Position numbers and translations under genes: made by a program. Positions 1-7,963 of a stretch of 24,689 nt of DNA are shown here, piece by piece. The DNA is from Methylomarinum sp964442675 (GTDB taxonomy: Bacteria > Pseudomonadota > Gammaproteobacteria > Methylococcales > Methylomonadaceae), in assembly GCA_964442675.1 (NCBI GenBank), contig CAYUAE010000011.1, positions 1-24,689 on the forward strand, read 5' to 3'. The notes below the pieces were generated by a model that was given only the letters and a program-made list of their open reading frames with translations, was not told the DNA's origin and ran no database searches. Positions within the stretch are counted from its first letter, which is position 1. Each line of letters starts with the position of its first letter.

Positions 1-60
1 CTGCATCATATTTCCACCCATTTAATTCAGGGGGATGGAAAGGCGCATTGAAAAAGGTAT

Positions 61-1320
61 TTAAAACAGCCCAAAAAAGGGTTGGACCGAGACTTTTTCA
101 CCGCTTTTTACCATCCCCCGTTCATGTTCCAGCACGATAAAACAGTTGGCAAGACTCATGGAGCGTAAGATGCCCGAACCTTGTTTGCCGGTGGTTTTGA
201 CCTGCCATTCGCCATTTTCTGTTTGCTGCAATATGCCGCGGACGATTTCGGTGCGGCCCGGTTTTTTGCGTATGTTTTCCAGGGTCGTAACCTGTAATGT
301 GGGCGCCAGGCGGGGGAGGGTGATGCCGAGTTTTTGTTCCAGTGCCGGTTTTACAAACAAATAAAAGGTGACCATTACCGCAACAGGGTTGCCGGGCAGT
401 CCGAAAAACAAGCATTGGTTCAGGCGGCCAAAAGCCAAAGGGCGGCCGGGTTTTATCGCCAGTTTCCAGAAGTTGATCTGGCCTTTGGCTTTTAGTGCGG
501 TTTTGGTATGGTCGGCCTCGCCGACCGAGACGCCGCCAGACGAAATAATGACATCTGAATATTCGCTGGCTTGTTGAAACTGGCGTTGCAAAATTTCCGG
601 GTCATCTTTAATGATGCCGAGGTTGATGATTTCAATCGCTGGTGAATCAAGTGCGGCCGCCAGGCTGTAACGGTTGCTATCGAAAATACCGTTTTCTGGC
701 GGTTTCTGGCCGATGTCAAAGACCTCGTTACCGGTTGAGGCGATGGCGACACGCAGTTTTCGTTTAACGCTGATTTCGCCGTTACCGATGGAGGCTAGCA
801 GTCCAATATCCGGTGGTGTCAGGCATTTGCCACGCGGCAGAATAACTTCGCCGCTTCGCAAATCTTCACCTGCCCGACGAATATTGTCGCCCGCTTTATG
901 TTGTCCATCGATGAGGATGTAGTCATCACCCTGTTCGACATGTTCTTGCATGACGACGGTATCGGCGCCAGATGGAATTTTTGCGCCGGTCATGATGCGG
1001 ATACAATGCCCCGGCAATAGCTGGCAAGGGCGGCTATCGCCAGCATGAAGGGTATCACTGATGACAAGTTTTTTACGGCCTTGTTGCGGAATATCCCGAC
1101 TCAGAATGGCAAAGCCATCGACCGCTGAATTGTCATGTGGCGGCACATTGAAAGGCGCTGTGATATCGTCAGCCAGTACCCGGTCTCTGCTTTGCCCGAC
1201 AGGGCAGGTTTCAGCAACGGAGAGTGGTGTAATCAGCGCAGCAATACGGGCTTTGGCTTCATCGACCGGCATTAAGCCGGTTTCGAAAATATCCTGGCAA
1301 CTCGGTTGTTTGTTAATCAT
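61..1320 (-). CDS. moeA: Molybdopterin molybdenumtransferase MoeA
   Basis: Cytoplasmic enzyme that inserts molybdate into adenylylated molybdopterin, the last step of basic molybdenum cofactor synthesis. The 419-residue length is normal for MoeA. Family signatures appear in order: PPHDNSAVDGFA (about residues 60-71), RIMTGAKIPSGADTVV (about 108-123), ASTGNEV, IFDSNRY, SSGGVSVGEADHTK (about 259-272), and the C-terminal KPGRPLAFG and FFGLPGNPVAV blocks. It is the last of six genes transcribed leftward. Its ATG lies 11 nt after the soxZ stop and has no clear Shine-Dalgarno, so it is probably translated by coupling to soxZ. Placing a cofactor gene directly behind soxYZ is unusual; it might serve a molybdoenzyme of sulfur metabolism, but none is encoded in view. 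The identification is secure; the link to sulfur metabolism is inference. Confidence 0.96.
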   Translation of the reverse strand: MINKQPSCQDIFETGLMPVDEAKARIAALITPLSVAETCPVGQSRDRVLADDITAPFNVPPHDNSAVDGFAILSRDIPQQGRKKLVISDTLHAGDSRPCQLLPGHCIRIMTGAKIPSGADTVVMQEHVEQGDDYILIDGQHKAGDNIRRAGEDLRSGEVILPRGKCLTPPDIGLLASIGNGEISVKRKLRVAIASTGNEVFDIGQKPPENGIFDSNRYSLAAALDSPAIEIINLGIIKDDPEILQRQFQQASEYSDVIISSGGVSVGEADHTKTALKAKGQINFWKLAIKPGRPLAFGRLNQCLFFGLPGNPVAVMVTFYLFVKPALEQKLGITLPRLAPTLQVTTLENIRKKPGRTEIVRGILQQTENGEWQVKTTGKQGSGILRSMSLANCFIVLEHERGMVKSGEKVSVQPFFGLF

Positions 1321-1331
1321 GGATGTTTGTT

Positions 1332-1649
1332 TTATTTAATCAGGTGCTCACGGCTGTCATGGATGCCGAGGTTGTCGACCCAACTGACTTGAATGCGATC
1401 ACCTGATTTAACGTGATTCAATACAAAACTGAAATACGGGTCTTTAGAGATACTGCCACTTAAATCAGCCTGAATGACGCGCTCACCATTCAGGCTGATG
1501 TTAAGCTCTTGAATAAAATGAGCCGGGATAAACTGACCGGTTTCGGGGTCGCGATTCCGGCCATTTTCCATCGGGTGTGCAATTAAAATCCGGATTTGCG
1601 CTTTTTGTTGGCGCCGTTTACTGCGAATGCGAATACTGGAACTAGCCAC
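1332..1649 (-). CDS. soxZ: Sulfur-carrier subunit SoxZ
   Basis: SoxZ pairs with SoxY in the periplasm to form the SoxYZ carrier, on which sulfur intermediates are held while Sox enzymes process them. The product has the SoxZ blocks HPMENGRNRD, TGQFIPAHFI and SKDPYFSF, and there is no signal peptide, as expected because SoxZ travels bound to SoxY. I start it at a GTG (1649-1647), giving MASSSIRIRSKRR and 105 residues. A good Shine-Dalgarno, GGAGG at 1659-1655, sits 5 nt upstream; an in-frame TTG at 1661 would make the protein four residues longer but has no such site. The chosen start overlaps the soxY stop by 8 nt. The SoxZ ribosome site lies inside the codons for the functional tail of SoxY. 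Identification is firm; soxA, soxX, soxB and soxCD are absent from the window. Confidence 0.93.
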   Translation of the reverse strand: MASSSIRIRSKRRQQKAQIRILIAHPMENGRNRDPETGQFIPAHFIQELNISLNGERVIQADLSGSISKDPYFSFVLNHVKSGDRIQVSWVDNLGIHDSREHLIK

Positions 1650-2136
1650 CGCAGCCTCCAATGGTGACTTTGACAGCTTTCCGGGTGCGAAGCAGCTGGC
1701 CGTCGCGGGTTTCGGCGATCACAATGACATCTGAACTTTTCGCCATTTTCAGGCGTAAAGACAGGGTAGGCTCTGCCAACGGTGATAGCTGAAATTGGGC
1801 CGACAAGGGTTTGGGATTTTTTTCAACCAACACGCTGATTTTTTGAATATCGGGCAGGCTGCTGGTAATGGTTAAGGGAACGACGGCACCATTTTCGGCG
1901 ATGCGGGGGAGTTTTAAATGAATTTTGTTAGTGTCGATAAAATCAGCCTCTGGAAACAGGGTTTTCAAGGTTTCCGGATACGGTGTTGCGCTAAACAAGC
2001 GTTCAGGCCAGTCGGCCCAGGCAAAAGCAGACTTTAGCCCAAACAGGCTACAGATTTGTATGAGCTGTTTAATGAAATGTCTGCGTGATTTGGCCAATGC
2101 TTTCCCTCTTGCGCGATAAATGCTGTTAAACAACAT
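1642..2136 (-). CDS. soxY: Sulfur-carrier protein SoxY with Tat-type signal
   Basis: SoxY is the periplasmic subunit that covalently carries sulfur species on a cysteine at its flexible C-terminus. The 164-residue product ends exactly in the diagnostic GGCGG swinging arm, with the carrier cysteine at residue 162. Residues 17-23 (SRRHFIK) form a twin-arginine motif followed by a hydrophobic stretch and a likely cleavage site near AFAWA (residues 37-41), so the folded SoxYZ complex is probably exported by Tat. A GAGG about 10 nt upstream supports this ATG. It lies 66 bp downstream of the RND permease gene on the same strand and overlaps soxZ. The function in this context is uncertain, because the enzymes that normally load and unload SoxYZ are not in the window. 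Confidence 0.94.
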   Translation of the reverse strand: MLFNSIYRARGKALAKSRRHFIKQLIQICSLFGLKSAFAWADWPERLFSATPYPETLKTLFPEADFIDTNKIHLKLPRIAENGAVVPLTITSSLPDIQKISVLVEKNPKPLSAQFQLSPLAEPTLSLRLKMAKSSDVIVIAETRDGQLLRTRKAVKVTIGGCGG

Positions 2137-2155
2137 CTGATTATAGCCTCATACC

Positions 2156-2189
2156 GGAGCGCATAAAACCGGTAGTGGTCTTATGCTCC
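2156..2189 (-). repeat. Stem-loop in the RND-soxY intergenic space
   Basis: On the plus strand GGAGCGCATAA at 2156-2166 faces TTATGCTCC at 2181-2189, giving nine base pairs with a two-base bulge in one arm. No T-run follows in the direction of transcription, so it does not look like an intrinsic terminator. It could mark an RNA processing or stability boundary between the pump genes and soxYZ; that is inference. Confidence 0.4.
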
Positions 2190-2202
2190 CCGGCCAGGAA
2201 GA

Positions 2203-5200
2203 TTACGCGTCTTCAATCCGATCACGGGGCTTGGGTTTGTCATGCATCAGCAGGAAGTAAACCACCGGGATAACCACCAGTGAAAATAAGGTGGATGCGA
2301 TGATGCCGAAGACAAAACTCCAGGCTAACCCTGAAAAGATTGGATCCAGAACAATGATCGCCGATCCGAAAACAGCCGCGGCCGCAGTCAGGAAAATCGG
2401 TGTCATCCGAACGGCGCCGGCTTCAATCAAGGCTTCAGACAGGGTGGTTTCTTCATCCCGGTTCCAGGCGCGTTCAATAAAGTCGATCAGAATGATTGAA
2501 TTACGTACGACGATACCGGCGAGAGCAATCATGCCGATCATGGCGGTCGCGGTAAAATAAATCGGCGTCGCGTAGCCTGCGACAGGTTCAGTAAACAGGT
2601 TGATAAACCAGAATCCCGGCATGATACCGATGACAGTCAGCGGAATGGCGATCATCATGACGCCGGGAATGCCGAGTGAGCCGGTTTGTGCAACCAGCAA
2701 GACATAAATCATGATCAGTGCGGCAGCAAAGGCCAGACCTAAATCACGAAATACATCGACGGTGATTTTCCATTCGCCTTCGCCGGACATTTCAACCCGG
2801 TAACCGGAGGGTAACGGTTTCTCGTCCAGGCTGGCATACATGTCGAGTACTGCTTCGGCCGGTGCGCGTCCGGCCATTTCGGCGGTAATATACATCAGGC
2901 GTTGCAGGTTTTTATGATAGATCGTCTGATCCCCCCATTCATCCTGCATGCGACCGATTTCACTCAATGGAATCAGTTTTCCCGAAGCGGTTTTAACCCT
3001 GAGCGTCAATAAATCGGTAGCGGAGGAACGTAATGCCCGTGGCAGTTGTACATTGATCAACAAGGGTTTACGTTCGCTGACAATATGAACCGAGCCTGTC
3101 ACCTGTCCGTTTAAGGCGGTTTTCAGGGTATTGGCAACCTGGGTGACGGTGACGCCATGTTGCGCCGCTTTTTCCCGGTTCAGAATAAAATGAACCTGTT
3201 TATGCGGTTCGTCAATCATGTCATCGATATCGACGACGCCCGCAAACTGTTGCAGCCGGTTTTTGACATCATTCGAAACCCGGATAATATCGTTGTAACT
3301 GGCCTGAGGAGGCCCATAAACTTCAGCGACAACGGTTGCCAGAACCGGCGGGCCCGGGGGCAATTCCACAATTTTAATATTAGCCCCATACTGTTGTTCA
3401 ATACGATCTATTTCTGGACGGATACGCAAGGCAATTTTATGCGAGGAAAATTCACGTTTTTCCTTTTCCACCAGGTTGATGCGGATATCGCCGACATAAC
3501 TACCCTGACGCAGATAATAATGGCGCACCATGCCATTGAAATCCATTGGCGATGCCAGGCCAATATAGGATTCAAAATCGGTGACTTCATTGACTGTCGC
3601 CAGATATTGTTCTACAGCGCGTGCGACGGCATCGGTCTGTTCCAGCGTGGCGCTGCGCGGCATATCAATAATAAGCTGTAATTCGTTTTTATTATCGAAT
3701 GGCAATAGTTTCAAGGGCACAGCTCGAGTGACGGCCAACAGCGTCGCACCGACAAAGGCGATGAAAATTACCAGCAGAAACCAACGACTGCGGGCCGGTG
3801 TTTTGATCAGTGGTGACAGAACCTTACGATACCCGCGGTAAGGCCGTGATTTTTTTAAATCGAAAGGCTCATCATGCTGTTTGCCATAATCTTTTTTGAG
3901 CAGTTTGTAGCTGGCCCACGGGGTGACGGTGAAGGCGATGATCAGTGATAGCAGCATTGCGACCGGTACATTGAAGGCCATAGGCGCCATATAAGGCCCC
4001 ATCATGCCGGTAATATAAAACATCGGAATAAAAGACAGAATGACAGCGAAGGTGGCGACGATGGTTGGTGGCCGGACTTCATCGACAGCGGTCAACAAGG
4101 CACGCAAAGGCGGCTCTTTTTTCAGTTTGTAATGACGATGGATATTTTCGACATCAACGATAGGGTCATCCACCAGTAAGCCCAGCGATAGAATCAAGGC
4201 AAACAGGGTCACGCGGTTGATGGTGTAGCCAAAAAGCAGATCACACAGCAGCGTGATGGCAAAGGTCAACGGTACCGCGATGGAAACGATAAACGATTCT
4301 TTCAGTCCGAGGGTCATAGCCAGCAAGACAATGATGGTGATGATCGCGATCCCCAAGTGCTCGACCAGTTCGTTCACTTTGTGGTCGGCTGTTTCACCAT
4401 AATTTCGAGTGATGTTGATTAACACATCATCTGGAATCAGGCTGCCTTGCAGCTGTTCGGTCAGGGCCAGGACATCTTCAGCGACGGTAACGGCATTACT
4501 GCCTTTGCGTTTGGCAACGGCAATTGTGACCATTTCCCGGCTTTCGCCGGTTGTGGCTTGTGGGCCAACAGCATGTCCGACCCGTTTCATATCCTTGACG
4601 GCAGGGCCAAAACCGATTCGGGTGTAATGATCAGGATCTTCCGGGCCGTCCATAATAGTGGCGACATCGCGTAAATAAACCAGTCGGCCATTGACATTTT
4701 TAATGACTGTGGCACCGACTTCATCCGGTGTTTTAAAATGTGGGCCGGCTTCCAGCAGAATTTCCTGATTGTCGCGGGAAAACGCGCCGGCCTGGAGATT
4801 GACATTGGTATTGGCTAAGGCTTGTTGAATATCCAGCAATGTGGTTTTGCGCGAAGCCATTTTAGCCGGATCCGGATAGACCGATATTTTTCGGGCAGCG
4901 CCGCCGACAACCCAGCTTTTACCGACGTTATCGACGCTTCTCAGGCGTTCGAGCAATTCATCGGCAATGCGACGAATGGCCATCGAATCATAAACCGGGT
5001 TTTGCGGCGACAGGGTCAGGAACACGATGGGAACATCGTCAATCTCGACCGGTTTGACAATCCAGTCGGTGACGCCGGGCGGCACCAGGTCCTTGTTGGC
5101 CATGATTTTATCCCGGGTTTTGATCAGGCTGGCCTCCATGTCTTCACCGACATAATAGCGTACCGTCACCAGGGCTTGTCCCGGGCTGGAGACGGAATAA

Positions 5201-5472
5201 ACATATTCTACGCCGGGGATTTGATATAACAGACTTTCCAGTGGTGTGGTCACCAGCATTTCGATTTCTTCACTGGATGCGCCAGGATATTGCACAAACA
5301 CGTCCATTACCGGCACCACGATTTGCGGATCTTCTTCACGTGGTGTCAATACCAGCGCCGCAGCCCCTGCGAAAATGGCGATAATCAAAAACAATAATGA
5401 AAGCTGGGATGTAGTAAACAGCCTGACAATGCGAATGGTCAAGCTGTCGGCATGGTTTTGCTGTTCGCTCAT
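2203..5472 (-). CDS. RND-family efflux permease (inner-membrane pump)
   Basis: Proton-driven inner-membrane transporter of an RND tripartite efflux system. The 1089-residue length and layout are typical: an N-terminal membrane helix (about 21-43), a large periplasmic region, then a membrane block from about residue 370 that includes SLGLLVDDPIVDVEN. Two adjacent aspartates there (435 and 436) match the proton-relay pair of AcrB-type pumps. The second half repeats this layout and carries GIVVRNSIILIDF, with arginine near where AcrB has its relay lysine. This pattern argues against the heavy-metal (CusA/CzcA) branch. The start overlaps the adaptor stop by 4 nt (ATGA). The substrate cannot be read from sequence. 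Its place between TolC/adaptor genes and soxYZ hints at a sulfur-linked cargo, but drug, lipid or solvent export remain equally possible. Confidence 0.93.
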   Translation of the reverse strand: MSEQQNHADSLTIRIVRLFTTSQLSLLFLIIAIFAGAAALVLTPREEDPQIVVPVMDVFVQYPGASSEEIEMLVTTPLESLLYQIPGVEYVYSVSSPGQALVTVRYYVGEDMEASLIKTRDKIMANKDLVPPGVTDWIVKPVEIDDVPIVFLTLSPQNPVYDSMAIRRIADELLERLRSVDNVGKSWVVGGAARKISVYPDPAKMASRKTTLLDIQQALANTNVNLQAGAFSRDNQEILLEAGPHFKTPDEVGATVIKNVNGRLVYLRDVATIMDGPEDPDHYTRIGFGPAVKDMKRVGHAVGPQATTGESREMVTIAVAKRKGSNAVTVAEDVLALTEQLQGSLIPDDVLINITRNYGETADHKVNELVEHLGIAIITIIVLLAMTLGLKESFIVSIAVPLTFAITLLCDLLFGYTINRVTLFALILSLGLLVDDPIVDVENIHRHYKLKKEPPLRALLTAVDEVRPPTIVATFAVILSFIPMFYITGMMGPYMAPMAFNVPVAMLLSLIIAFTVTPWASYKLLKKDYGKQHDEPFDLKKSRPYRGYRKVLSPLIKTPARSRWFLLVIFIAFVGATLLAVTRAVPLKLLPFDNKNELQLIIDMPRSATLEQTDAVARAVEQYLATVNEVTDFESYIGLASPMDFNGMVRHYYLRQGSYVGDIRINLVEKEKREFSSHKIALRIRPEIDRIEQQYGANIKIVELPPGPPVLATVVAEVYGPPQASYNDIIRVSNDVKNRLQQFAGVVDIDDMIDEPHKQVHFILNREKAAQHGVTVTQVANTLKTALNGQVTGSVHIVSERKPLLINVQLPRALRSSATDLLTLRVKTASGKLIPLSEIGRMQDEWGDQTIYHKNLQRLMYITAEMAGRAPAEAVLDMYASLDEKPLPSGYRVEMSGEGEWKITVDVFRDLGLAFAAALIMIYVLLVAQTGSLGIPGVMMIAIPLTVIGIMPGFWFINLFTEPVAGYATPIYFTATAMIGMIALAGIVVRNSIILIDFIERAWNRDEETTLSEALIEAGAVRMTPIFLTAAAAVFGSAIIVLDPIFSGLAWSFVFGIIASTLFSLVVIPVVYFLLMHDKPKPRDRIEDA

Positions 5473-6554
5473 TGCTGTAAACCTGTATTGATCAGAATAG
5501 TTTCACCTTCCCGTAAGCCGGATAATACTTCGACTTTATCGCCGTAACGTTTACCGGTACGAATGTGACGGGTATAGACCTGATTGTTTTCAACAATTTT
5601 TATTGCTTCCAACTGGCCAAAATGGAGTACGGCAGAGGCCGGAATCAGAATGATTTGCAGGTCTTTTTCACAGCTTTGTTCCATCCAGGCAAACAAGCCG
5701 GGAACCAGGCCTTCCGATGAAGGCAGGCTGGCTTTGATCAATTGCGTATGCGTGAACGGGTCGATTTCCGGGACAATTTCATCGACAGTCGCAAGTAAGG
5801 TGCGATTTAAGGCATCGATGCGTACATTGATTTTCATGCCTAAGTGAATGCGTTTAGCGCAATGGGTCGGAATAGCCGCCTCCGCTCTCAGGTCATCGGC
5901 TTTTTGAATGACAACCACGGCAACGCCGGGCAGGCCCATGTCGCCCGGCTCCTGCAAGCGTTCGCTGACGATGCCGTCAAAAGGCGCTTTGAGAATGTTT
6001 TCGTTTAAATTAGCGCGTATGCGTTTTACCCGGCCTAATGCCTGATTGACCATGGCGCGAGCACTGCGGGCCTGGGCGATGATGGCATCATAGTTTTGCC
6101 GGGTTGCGGCGCCCTGGCTGAACAGTTTTTTAATACGTTTTTCGTCGGCAATCGCTTGCGCGGCTTGCGCACGCGCTGCATTTAGCGCAGATTGGGCTTC
6201 TTGAAAGGCGGCCTCAAGATCAGATTTGTCCAGAACCGCCACAATATCGCCTTGTTTGACACTGTCGCCCGCATTGACTTTAACGTCAAGAATTCGGCCG
6301 CTGAATTTAGGCGCAATGCGCGCGACGCTGCGAGATTTTATCGCGCCCGGCCAGGCGATCACATTGTCGCTCAACTGTTTTCCAACAGTCAGGGTTTTGG
6401 CGCCGGCAGGGAGTGGCGATAGTTTTCTTTCAATATTACCCGGTGGCACCTTGTCAGGGCCGCCGATGATGCCTAAAGAAAGCAGTATGGCAAAAAGCAA
6501 AAGGGTGATGGCGGCCGTATTGATGAGCCATTTTTTTTGTAGCAAAGTACGCAT
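5469..6554 (-). CDS. RND efflux periplasmic adaptor (membrane fusion protein)
   Basis: Adaptor that bridges the RND permease and the TolC-like channel. The 361-residue product begins with a membrane anchor (about residues 9-31) and no lipobox. Next come a first lipoyl half (VKVNAGDSVKQGDIVAVLDK, about 91-110), an alanine-rich coiled-coil hairpin (about 112-185), and a second lipoyl half (APFDGIVSERLQEPGD, about 190-205). A beta-barrel and a membrane-proximal domain ending in GLREGETILINTGL complete it. It starts 3 nt after the TolC-family stop and overlaps the permease start, so the three genes are surely co-translated. Two cysteines (232 and 295) in the periplasmic part are worth noting in a locus that also encodes a sulfur carrier and a thioredoxin; whether they matter is unknown. 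Confidence 0.92.
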   Translation of the reverse strand: MRTLLQKKWLINTAAITLLLFAILLSLGIIGGPDKVPPGNIERKLSPLPAGAKTLTVGKQLSDNVIAWPGAIKSRSVARIAPKFSGRILDVKVNAGDSVKQGDIVAVLDKSDLEAAFQEAQSALNAARAQAAQAIADEKRIKKLFSQGAATRQNYDAIIAQARSARAMVNQALGRVKRIRANLNENILKAPFDGIVSERLQEPGDMGLPGVAVVVIQKADDLRAEAAIPTHCAKRIHLGMKINVRIDALNRTLLATVDEIVPEIDPFTHTQLIKASLPSSEGLVPGLFAWMEQSCEKDLQIILIPASAVLHFGQLEAIKIVENNQVYTRHIRTGKRYGDKVEVLSGLREGETILINTGLQQ

Positions 6555-6557
6555 GAT

Positions 6558-7907
6558 TTAATCCCTGTTTGATCCGATGGCTTGATTGAGTTGTGCTTGT
6601 GCGCTGAGTGCATCAAAGTAGGCGGCAATGTGGCGGGCATGGGCCTGATCGCGTGCAACCTGAGCTTCAATAAAACGGGTGACGGTGACGACGCCTGAAT
6701 CGCGTTGCGCAGTAACCATGCGTAAGGCTTCTTCTGCCGCGGCAACGGACGCTTTAGCGACATTGACCCGGTTCAACGCTTCAGTCAGTTTTAAACGCGC
6801 TGATTTGACGTCATTTTCGATTTGTAGTCGGGTTTTGGTCAGCTTTTTACGCGCGATAGCGAGTTGGTGTTTAGCCTGGTCAACTTTGGCGCTATCACGA
6901 AATCCGCTGAATAAAGACATTTCGACCATCACTCCAGCGGTCACATTATCCCGATTGGTGCTGAAATCGATATTTTTGCTGTCTGAGCCATAATTGACAT
7001 AAGCACTGGCGCTGGGCAAATGAACGCCTTGGGCAGCGCGTAATTGCTGCCTGGCCATTTGCAAACGTTTATCGGCTGCCCGATAATCTGGACGCTGCTG
7101 CATGGCTTTGGCCAGAAGTCGGGTGAAGTCTTCCGGTTTTTGGGGTAATTTCGGTTTATGACTTGAATCTAACGTCAGTGCTTGTTCTGCCGTCAAACCC
7201 ATTAAAATTTTAAGGCTGGTCTTTATCAGTTCCACCGTATTGGCGGCGTGAATTTCCTGATCATGTGCGGCGGCGGCCTGAACTTCCAAGGACAGGACGT
7301 CAGATTTTAATTCGGTGCCGGCGGCATAGCGCAGGCGGCTTTGTTTTAATTCGCTTTCAACCGCCTCGATGGCATGTAAAGCGACTTTATGATTTTCCAG
7401 TGCAGCAAGATAATGGTAAAAACTGCGGGTGATCATTTCGATTAGCTGGTTGCGCACCGTGGTTTTATCGAGCTGGGCTGCATCGACCGCCGATTGTGCT
7501 GCCTTGCTGCCATAATAATCCTGTCCGCCACGGAATAGGGAATATTGCAGACTGATTTCAGGGCGGTAATTATCGACCCCGCCCGGATGATTGAAATCGG
7601 TGCCGCCGGTCAGGTTAAGACGGCGTTGGGCAATAATCATGGCAAAGGCGCGGGCGGGATTGTCGGAATGTTCATAACCCAAACGGGCTTTGACTTCCGG
7701 GTAAAAGGCAGACAGTGCCTGGTCTAATTGCGCTTCGGCCTGTTGGATTCTGTTTTGCATGATTTGCAGATCGGGATTATGCAGCAAGGCGTAATCAATG
7801 GCCTGTTGCAGGGTAAATGTTTCAGAGGCAGGGTTATCAGCCATGACAAACGTATTTATTCCCAAACAAAGGCCGGCTAAAGCCAGGATTTTTTTTGCAT
7901 AACGCAT
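6558..7907 (-). CDS. TolC-family outer-membrane efflux protein
   Basis: Outer-membrane channel component of the pump. The 449-residue product has a signal peptide (MRYAKKILALAGLCLGINTF then VMADNPA) and the two internally similar halves of the outer-membrane efflux family. The N-terminal half begins FTLQQAIDYALLHNPDLQIMQ; the second contains RPDYRAADKRLQMARQQLRAA and a closing helix QVARDQAHARHIAAYFDALS. The helices are long and rich in Ala, Gln and Arg, as usual for the periplasmic tunnel. It is the first gene of the leftward run, so the operon promoter should lie in the 56-bp space shared with the divergent tlpA-like gene. A GGA-containing ribosome site (TGGAATTC) lies just upstream of the ATG. 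Confidence 0.92.
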   Translation of the reverse strand: MRYAKKILALAGLCLGINTFVMADNPASETFTLQQAIDYALLHNPDLQIMQNRIQQAEAQLDQALSAFYPEVKARLGYEHSDNPARAFAMIIAQRRLNLTGGTDFNHPGGVDNYRPEISLQYSLFRGGQDYYGSKAAQSAVDAAQLDKTTVRNQLIEMITRSFYHYLAALENHKVALHAIEAVESELKQSRLRYAAGTELKSDVLSLEVQAAAAHDQEIHAANTVELIKTSLKILMGLTAEQALTLDSSHKPKLPQKPEDFTRLLAKAMQQRPDYRAADKRLQMARQQLRAAQGVHLPSASAYVNYGSDSKNIDFSTNRDNVTAGVMVEMSLFSGFRDSAKVDQAKHQLAIARKKLTKTRLQIENDVKSARLKLTEALNRVNVAKASVAAAEEALRMVTAQRDSGVVTVTRFIEAQVARDQAHARHIAAYFDALSAQAQLNQAIGSNRD

Positions 7908-7963
7908 AATGAATTCCAGAAAAAACAGTATTTTAATAAGTAGTAATATTCTATACTAAAAAA
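7908..7963. promoter_or_regulatory. Divergent promoter region between tolC-like and tlpA-like genes
   Basis: This AT-rich 56-bp spacer must hold the start signals for both divergent transcripts. Rightward, TATACT at 7952-7957 is a good -10 candidate, but it ends only 6 bp before the ATG at 7964. Transcription from it would give an almost leaderless mRNA; the matching -35 (TATTTT at 7929-7934) is weak. No clear leftward -35/-10 pair stands out. Confidence 0.4.

Noticed and set aside
7..42. Hairpin-like TTTCCACCC / GGGGGATGGAAA beyond the moeA stop as a terminator
   Set aside because: The stem needs a bulge and no T-run follows in the direction of moeA transcription.
3157..3681. A 174-residue plus-strand frame inside the RND permease gene
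   Set aside because: It lies wholly antisense to a strongly conserved coding region and shows no protein motifs; the same holds for the other long frames opposite the pump and hsdR genes.
2203..5472. Heavy-metal (CusA/CzcA) assignment for the permease
   Set aside because: The LLVDDPIVDVEN motif with paired aspartates fits the proton-relay of AcrB-like pumps rather than the metal branch, and no metal-binding partner gene is present.
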